NCBI GenBank assembly: GCA_963576475.1
Contig: OY754980.1
Span: 2,723,567-2,787,566, forward strand
Origin: Molanna angustata
Taxonomy: Eukaryota > Arthropoda > Insecta > Trichoptera > Molannidae
Length of the DNA: 64,000 bases
Reading direction: 5' to 3'
This document shows, piece by piece, positions 61,701 to 64,000 of this stretch. Position numbers and translations under genes: made by a program. Each line of letters starts with the position of its first letter. The first letter of the stretch is position 1. The notes beneath the pieces were generated by a model that saw only the letters and a list, made by a program, of their open reading frames with translations, was not told the origin of the DNA and made no database searches.

Positions 61701-63163
61701 AAAAGTAAAAACCTCAATTCATTCACGCAAGATAATAATAAAAATAATTAAAGACTTTTATTGACTTAATCAACGTGGTAACTTATTGCCCGCAGGCAAT
61801 TTCTACCAGTCAACCACCATGGTAAATACAATCAGGAATATAAGAATACAAATAGAAAAAAAAAATCATAAATTAAAAATACAAAATAAATATAAAAAAC
61901 AAAAATAATATATGTCTAAATAAGAAAAAAAAATAAGAATAAAAAAAATTCATCAGATAGATACACTGGATGGAGGATAGGAGAGGAGAAAGGAAGAGGG
62001 ATAAAGGGAAAAAGACGTGAATTTGTGGTTATGTGGATAGAAAGTGTGACTTATTCAGACGCTTTTTGAATGCTATCAAGTTAGTGGCATCTTTGATACT
62101 CTCCGGCAATAGATTCCACATCCGAGCTGCATGAACTGTGAACGAGTAAGTAGAGGTGTGGTGTATTGATGTTGTAGTGTTTGGACGCATTGTCGTATAG
62201 TTGTCGCCAAATAACTTGAACTTTTAGCCGAGAAGGGGGGCGATTTGCACGTAAACCAACGAAGCAAAAAGACACAACCGGAAGTTCGTTCAAGATGTTT
62301 GGCGAAAATAATAGTTGTAGTTTATTTTTATCAAACGAGACAGAGCACAAGTCATAGTCACTAGTAGGTATGCAGAGGAATTCTGTAGTTGTATTCGCTT
62401 TTTCGCATAATAAAAGTTATAATGTGATTGCAATGGAGTAAAAGAGAGAATATGTCTGCAGTGTGTGTCTGTAAATATATTTTGTCTCTTTCCCATTAAA
62501 TGTACGGTACCACTATTTTTACGACCGGAATTGGCGGGAAAAGAATTTTTCCGCCAAAAAGTGTCTATTTACACGATAAATTTTCTGACGTCGTCTATGT
62601 TTTTAGGTCATTTATAACCATAGAAAGCGCAGATAAATCAAGTTACAAAAATATTTACCTTTGTCATTTTTTCAATGGTCATAAATGCATCATGGAAACC
62701 AACTTGAAGAAAAAATAAATAATATTGGCATCTTATTACATTTACTTAATTTTATAAATCATTTTTTCATCGAGATCTACTATTATAAAGTATAAACAAA
62801 GGTAAATATTTTTATAACATGATTTATCTGCGTTTTCTATGGGTATGGAAACATTGATAAGAATTTATCTATGGTTGAGTCGTAAAAATATCCCTAGCCT
62901 TAAATGTATTATGTCGTGTGTGCTCTTTCTTGGTGATATTGTCAGAATTCCTCAAACTGTATCATTTTTCGTAGAGTTTTGTTCGCATATAACGTGTCTA
63001 TATATAAAATATCATCAATTACGAGTAGTGTTCTGTGGTTAGGTAACATCGGTGAGTCACCATGAGAAGTATGTAGGTATCAGTTTTCTTACCTGCCGGT
63101 AAATTGCTGAAAATCGCTTTTGAGGTATATTTTCATTTCTGACTTTGGCCATACCATAGATTC
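46719..63163 (-). CDS. L-threonine/L-serine ammonia-lyase (PLP fold II) with ACT domain, 5' end outside window
   Basis: Deaminates threonine and serine to 2-oxobutyrate and pyruvate with pyridoxal phosphate. Seven exons (minus order): 63093-63163, 59033-59320, 55806-55968, 51883-52038, 50661-50797, 49397-49622 and 46719-46865. All have GT..AG borders, and the phases join without a break: 1188 bp, 395 residues and TAG (46719-46721). The N-terminus lies beyond the right edge. Visible residues: K26 in [13 protein letters not shown] is the Schiff-base lysine, [13 protein letters not shown] (50-62) the substrate loop and [10 protein letters not shown] (150-159) the phosphate-binding glycine loop. 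VEGAGASG and LSGGNID follow, then an ACT domain ([20 protein letters not shown]). One ACT copy and this loop pattern resemble insect L-threonine ammonia-lyase-like proteins rather than serine racemase. Intron lengths run from about 1 to 3.8 kb, packed with repeats. No coding defect was seen. Confidence 0.93.
47022..47258. mobile_element. 237-bp MITE with 9-bp target duplication (MULE- or Merlin-like)
   Basis: The ends GGTACTGCCTCCCTGACCAG and its inverted copy (one mismatch) are flanked by an exact 9-bp duplication ATTTTATTT (47013-47021, 47259-47267). 9-bp duplications occur in Mutator-like and Merlin elements. It lies in the last ammonia-lyase intron. Confidence 0.85.
47271..48155 (+). mobile_element. 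T1-family element, copy C
   Basis: CTAGTTGCATCCAACTGTCA start (an ~18-bp deletion relative to copy A) and AATCTACAGTTGGACTATGC end. Interior as in copy A. It directly follows the 47022-47258 MITE. Confidence 0.72.
48190..48512 (+). pseudogene. 5'-truncated LINE C-terminal tail
   Basis: Plus strand: [16 protein letters not shown], then after a frame change [40 protein letters not shown], stop near 48489, and an AAGAAGAAGAAAAAG end. This is the well-known tail of endonuclease/RT proteins of RTE- or Proto2-like LINEs. Confidence 0.7.
48607..48985 (-). pseudogene. R1/jockey-type LINE tail with CCHC-like C-terminus
   Basis: Minus-strand frame 48967-48701: [49 protein letters not shown], and stop. 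The CRAC..(x)..H..CHC pattern ends R1/TRAS-type ORF2 proteins. A ~75-bp 3' UTR and poly-A (poly-T at 48610-48624) follow. It abuts the foldback at 48986. The open frame suggests a young insertion. Confidence 0.75.
48986..49216. mobile_element. Foldback MITE, GGGGGGCAAGTCTGGTCC ends (copy 2)
   Basis: 231 bp. It has the same termini as 44801-44984, with an extra internal direct repeat (TATCTTTAGATGTCATAGAA occurs twice). Arms are ~80 bp. Confidence 0.85.
49890..50035 (-). repeat. Diverged SINE-3-like fragment
   Basis: TTCTTGCACCTTGTACTAGT, then GGCGAACTTGTCAGTG and AATTTCTCTTCTG resemble SINE-3 with many changes. Weak. Confidence 0.4.
51290..51480 (+). pseudogene. LINE C-terminal tail remnant
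   Basis: Plus strand reads [20 protein letters not shown] then [17 protein letters not shown], similar to the RW.D.I.......V..A tail of RTE-like ORF2. Short, in an ammonia-lyase intron. Confidence 0.45.
52330..52570 (+). pseudogene. LINE C-terminal tail remnant
   Basis: Broken plus-strand frames give [24 protein letters not shown] and [11 protein letters not shown], typical of the GRP..RW.DD tail of RTE-type elements. Heavily decayed. Confidence 0.45.
53002..53142 (+). repeat. SINE-1, complete copy
   Basis: Head GTGGCAGAGTGGTAGCGCGC (A box), GTGGTCACGAATTCGAATCC (B box), then a body ending CCCAAGGACATATTTC. The clearest tRNA-like head of the family. Confidence 0.8.
53262..53505. repeat. Fused SINE-2 / SINE-1 pair
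   Basis: 53262-53372 is a SINE-2 tail half. At about 53373 it passes without a gap into a SINE-1 copy (GAGTGGTCACGAATTTGATTCC on). This could be one SINE inserted into another or a template switch. Confidence 0.6.
53590..53665 (+). repeat. Tail motif shared with SINE-3 and the 62-kb LINE
   Basis: GGCTGGTCGGAAGATATTGC, CAAATGGCAATAAGCCCACC repeats the TTGCC....GGCAATAA hairpin with flanking CTGGT..GAAGA. Confidence 0.5.
53686..53894 (-). repeat. SINE-2, complete copy
   Basis: TACTTCTTAGGCAACTAACG body and a worn B box (GGGTTCACTTCCCGGTGAAG, minus). Matches 30775-30983. Confidence 0.8.
54280..55488. mobile_element. T1-family element, copy D, rearranged
   Basis: Both outer ends are present as inverted copies (CTAGTTGCATGTAACACATG at the left, CAGTTGGATCTCATGTGATT at the right). 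The interior after 54597 is inverted relative to copies A-C (CCAACTGTCGATTTGTTCAA on). A SINE-1 fragment is at 54990-55070. Possibly two copies joined head to head. Confidence 0.65.
55993..56505 (+). mobile_element. T1-family element, copy E, truncated, next to a splice acceptor
   Basis: CTAGTTGCATGTAACACATG start and interior as in copy A, lost after GTTTGAGAAACTCTGAAATT. Its left end is 24 bp upstream (gene sense) of the 3' splice site at 55968/55969 of the ammonia-lyase gene. Confidence 0.75.
56983..57040 (+). mobile_element. Fragment of the hAT-like MITE
   Basis: CAGGGCCGGATAAACGTGTT, TTTGCGCCC matches the complement of the right end of 60922-61221. Only one end was recognised; a LINE lies just beyond. 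Confidence 0.6.
57147..58673 (+). mobile_element. 5'-truncated LINE with an open reverse transcriptase frame and poly-A
   Basis: The coding frame is open from about 57150 ([20 protein letters not shown]) through 57299-58588 (429 aa from the first ATG). RT motifs: [45 protein letters not shown] (catalytic Asp), [11 protein letters not shown] and CYADDST (YADD box). Next are SFNVSKTQ and LLGVSI, then a C-terminal domain ([26 protein letters not shown]). A ~68-bp 3' UTR and an A17 tail follow. The endonuclease is missing, so it cannot move alone. A 3' copy at 10929-11046 differs by about one base. The clade within the jockey/I-like LINEs is not certain. It lies in ammonia-lyase intron 55969-59032. 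Confidence 0.85.
59702..60125. repeat. 53-bp tandem array, 8 copies
   Basis: Units start at 59702 and every 53 bp (GAAGTAGATTTTTACTTCAA). The last carries a 6-bp insertion and there are a few point differences. Each unit has inverted GTAGATTTT/AAAATCTAC, so it can fold into a hairpin. Intronic. Confidence 0.93.
60126..60921. other. AT-rich intronic DNA, nothing recognised
   Basis: No exon-like homology and no element ends noticed. Several short T/A runs. Confidence 0.4.
60922..61221. mobile_element. 300-bp hAT-like MITE with exact 8-bp TSD
   Basis: The ends TAGGGCCGGATAAA and (inverted) CAGGTCCGGATAAA are flanked by TCTGTTTA at 60914-60921 and 61222-61229. 8-bp duplications and a CAGG-type end point to hAT. 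No transposase. Related fragment at 56983. Confidence 0.85.
61730..62170 (-). pseudogene. 5'-truncated LINE tail, 3' UTR ending in TTATTATTATC
   Basis: Minus strand: [38 protein letters not shown], stop near 62035, then a 300-bp T-rich 3' UTR. It ends GGTTGACTGGTAGAAATTGC, CTGCGGGCAATAAG and a (TTA)n-like end. The last ~60 bp resemble the SINE-3 tail. Confidence 0.65.
62205..62304. mobile_element. ~100-bp MITE, same family as 4245-4359
   Basis: The left end CGCCAAATAACTTGAAC and the inverted right end GTTCAAGATGTTTGGCG differ at about two positions. It has the same interior motif as the 4.2-kb copy. Confidence 0.6.
62510..62894 (+). mobile_element. Tc1/mariner-like MITE (copy 2), TSD TA
   Basis: 385 bp. 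The ends CCACTATTTTTACGAC and (inverted) GGGATATTTTTACGAC are flanked by TA (62508-62509, 62895-62896). A long internal inverted repeat (AGCGCAGATAAATCAAGTTA and complement) is present. A 72-codon ORF through the left part also appears in the 12.8-kb copy, but it does not resemble a known protein. Confidence 0.75.
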
Positions 63164-63345
63164 CTGAAAATAAAAAATATAAATGATCAAAATAATCAAA
63201 AATAAGATTTGTATAAATATTGAATATATTTTTACATTGGAGTTTTATTATGTCACACCAGTATTTCCCAACATTTTTGTGCCATGGTCCAGTGTTTCTA
63301 AAATTCGCAAACCCCCTTATGCCTAATAATAATAAAAATATTGGA

Positions 63346-63590
63346 CTATTTATAATATAGCGCCGCTTTCGTGAATATCTCAACTCGAGGGCACGGAAAA
63401 TTGATTAAATTGTTTGGCTCATTTTGACTCTGGTAGGATTTCCAAAAAAGGTGCTTTTTGAGATCTCTTCTGAAGGAAGATAAATTTTTGGATAGTATGA
63501 GAGTGTGAGCTTTTTCCATGTATTTGGTCCTGCTACAGTAAACGCATGATTGCCCAAAGTTCGTGGTGTGCACTCTGATTATTTCTGCTT
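63346..63590 (-). pseudogene. LINE C-terminal tail remnant
   Basis: Minus strand HTTNFGQSCVYCSRTKYMEK, then LSSFRRDLKKHLFWKSYQS, like the GP.TWN.LP...R....F...LK..LF tail of LINE RTs. Frame-broken. Confidence 0.45.
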
Positions 63591-63621
63591 ATTTTCCGAC
63601 CATGGATAAAGAGTGAAAATT

Positions 63622-63655
63622 TTATAAAACTTTTAAAATTTTAAAAGTTTTATAA
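63622..63655. other. Perfect 34-bp AT palindrome
   Basis: TTATAAAACTTTTAAAA followed directly by its exact complement. No loop. Chance is possible in AT-rich DNA, but the length is notable. Confidence 0.7.
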
Positions 63656-63767
63656 CATAAATGAACGATAAAATAAAAATCAAAGAGATGTAATTAGGAA
63701 AATATTGAGGAAACACAGTACCTATGTACATATATAATTTTTAACCATATTTAATTACGAAAATTAT

Positions 63768-64000
63768 GTCGCGATATATTACAGAATAAAGAAATGAGGA
63801 CATAAGGAGAGAATGCGAGATAAAGAAGGATATTATATGTAAAATGAAAGTGAATGCCTTGAGGTGGTTTAGACATATTGAAAGAATGAACGATGAACGA
63901 CTGACCAAAAAAATATACACGGGTGCAAGAGATGGAGTGAATAGCAGAGGTAGCCCCAGAAAGGGATGGCATGACCATGTGAATGATATTTTGAAAGAAG
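63768..64000 (+). pseudogene. RTE-type LINE tail, continues past the right edge
   Basis: Plus strand frame: EDIRRECEIKKDIICKMKVN, ALRWFRHIERMNDERLTKKI, YTGARDGVNSRGSPRKGWHD. This is the LRWFGHVERM...GRP..RW tail of endonuclease/RT proteins (RTE or Proto2 type). Open to the window end. Confidence 0.65.

Noticed and set aside
63093..63163. Reading [18 protein letters not shown] as the exon frame
   Set aside because: The other frame ([16 protein letters not shown]) matches the ammonia-lyase family and joins in phase to the next exon at GSFKERGA.

Overview
AT-rich arthropod DNA, most likely from an insect. A moth or butterfly is plausible but not shown. Introns have GT..AG borders, three tRNA-derived SINE families are present, and many classes of transposon are mixed together. 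Nothing bacterial or organellar was seen. Four host genes could be rebuilt from exon homology with consistent splice phase. They are the protein farnesyltransferase beta subunit (minus, 24475-32323, four exons, 402 aa), an OCRL/INPP5B inositol polyphosphate 5-phosphatase (minus, 37461-40022, one uninterrupted 853-aa exon), a pterin-4a-carbinolamine dehydratase (plus, 41455-45578, three exons, 146 aa) and an L-threonine/serine ammonia-lyase with a C-terminal ACT domain (minus, 46719-63163, seven exons seen, 5' end beyond the window).

Layout. 1-17.6 kb is a graveyard of transposons. It starts with a jockey-like LINE running off the left edge. Next comes a decayed unclassified transposase-like gene, itself split by a LINE tail, and then a 57-bp tandem array. 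A DIRS-type (tyrosine recombinase) retrotransposon follows. It is split in two by a 7-kb insertion flanked by a 10-bp duplication (ATTAAAATTA). That insertion is a LINE (LINE-A) carrying a Harbinger-like element, two tails of other LINEs and two internal tandem expansions. 17.6-24.4 kb is gene-poor with foldback elements. 24.4-32.3 kb is FNTB, whose introns hold a Helitron-like minisatellite block, a LINE tail and SINEs. 32.3-37.4 kb is intergenic. OCRL and PCBD are head to head (1.43 kb between start codons). PCBD and the ammonia-lyase are tail to tail. The ammonia-lyase introns hold many elements, including a LINE with an open reverse transcriptase frame at 57.15-58.67 kb.

Functions. The host genes are unrelated housekeeping genes: protein prenylation, phosphoinositide turnover, tetrahydrobiopterin recycling and threonine/serine catabolism. 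I see no operon-like logic and no new multigene system. The most notable observations are: (1) a datable nest of insertions, four of whose boundaries are supported by a target duplication and, in three cases, by the host-element frame being restored when the insert is removed; (2) three short non-autonomous DNA elements that sit 20-30 bp upstream of 3' splice sites in three different genes; (3) two in-frame starts in PCBD exon 1, giving either a presequence-like 46-residue extension or exactly the canonical short enzyme; (4) a SINE and a LINE sharing a 3' tail; (5) five tandem arrays of near-identical units in one window.
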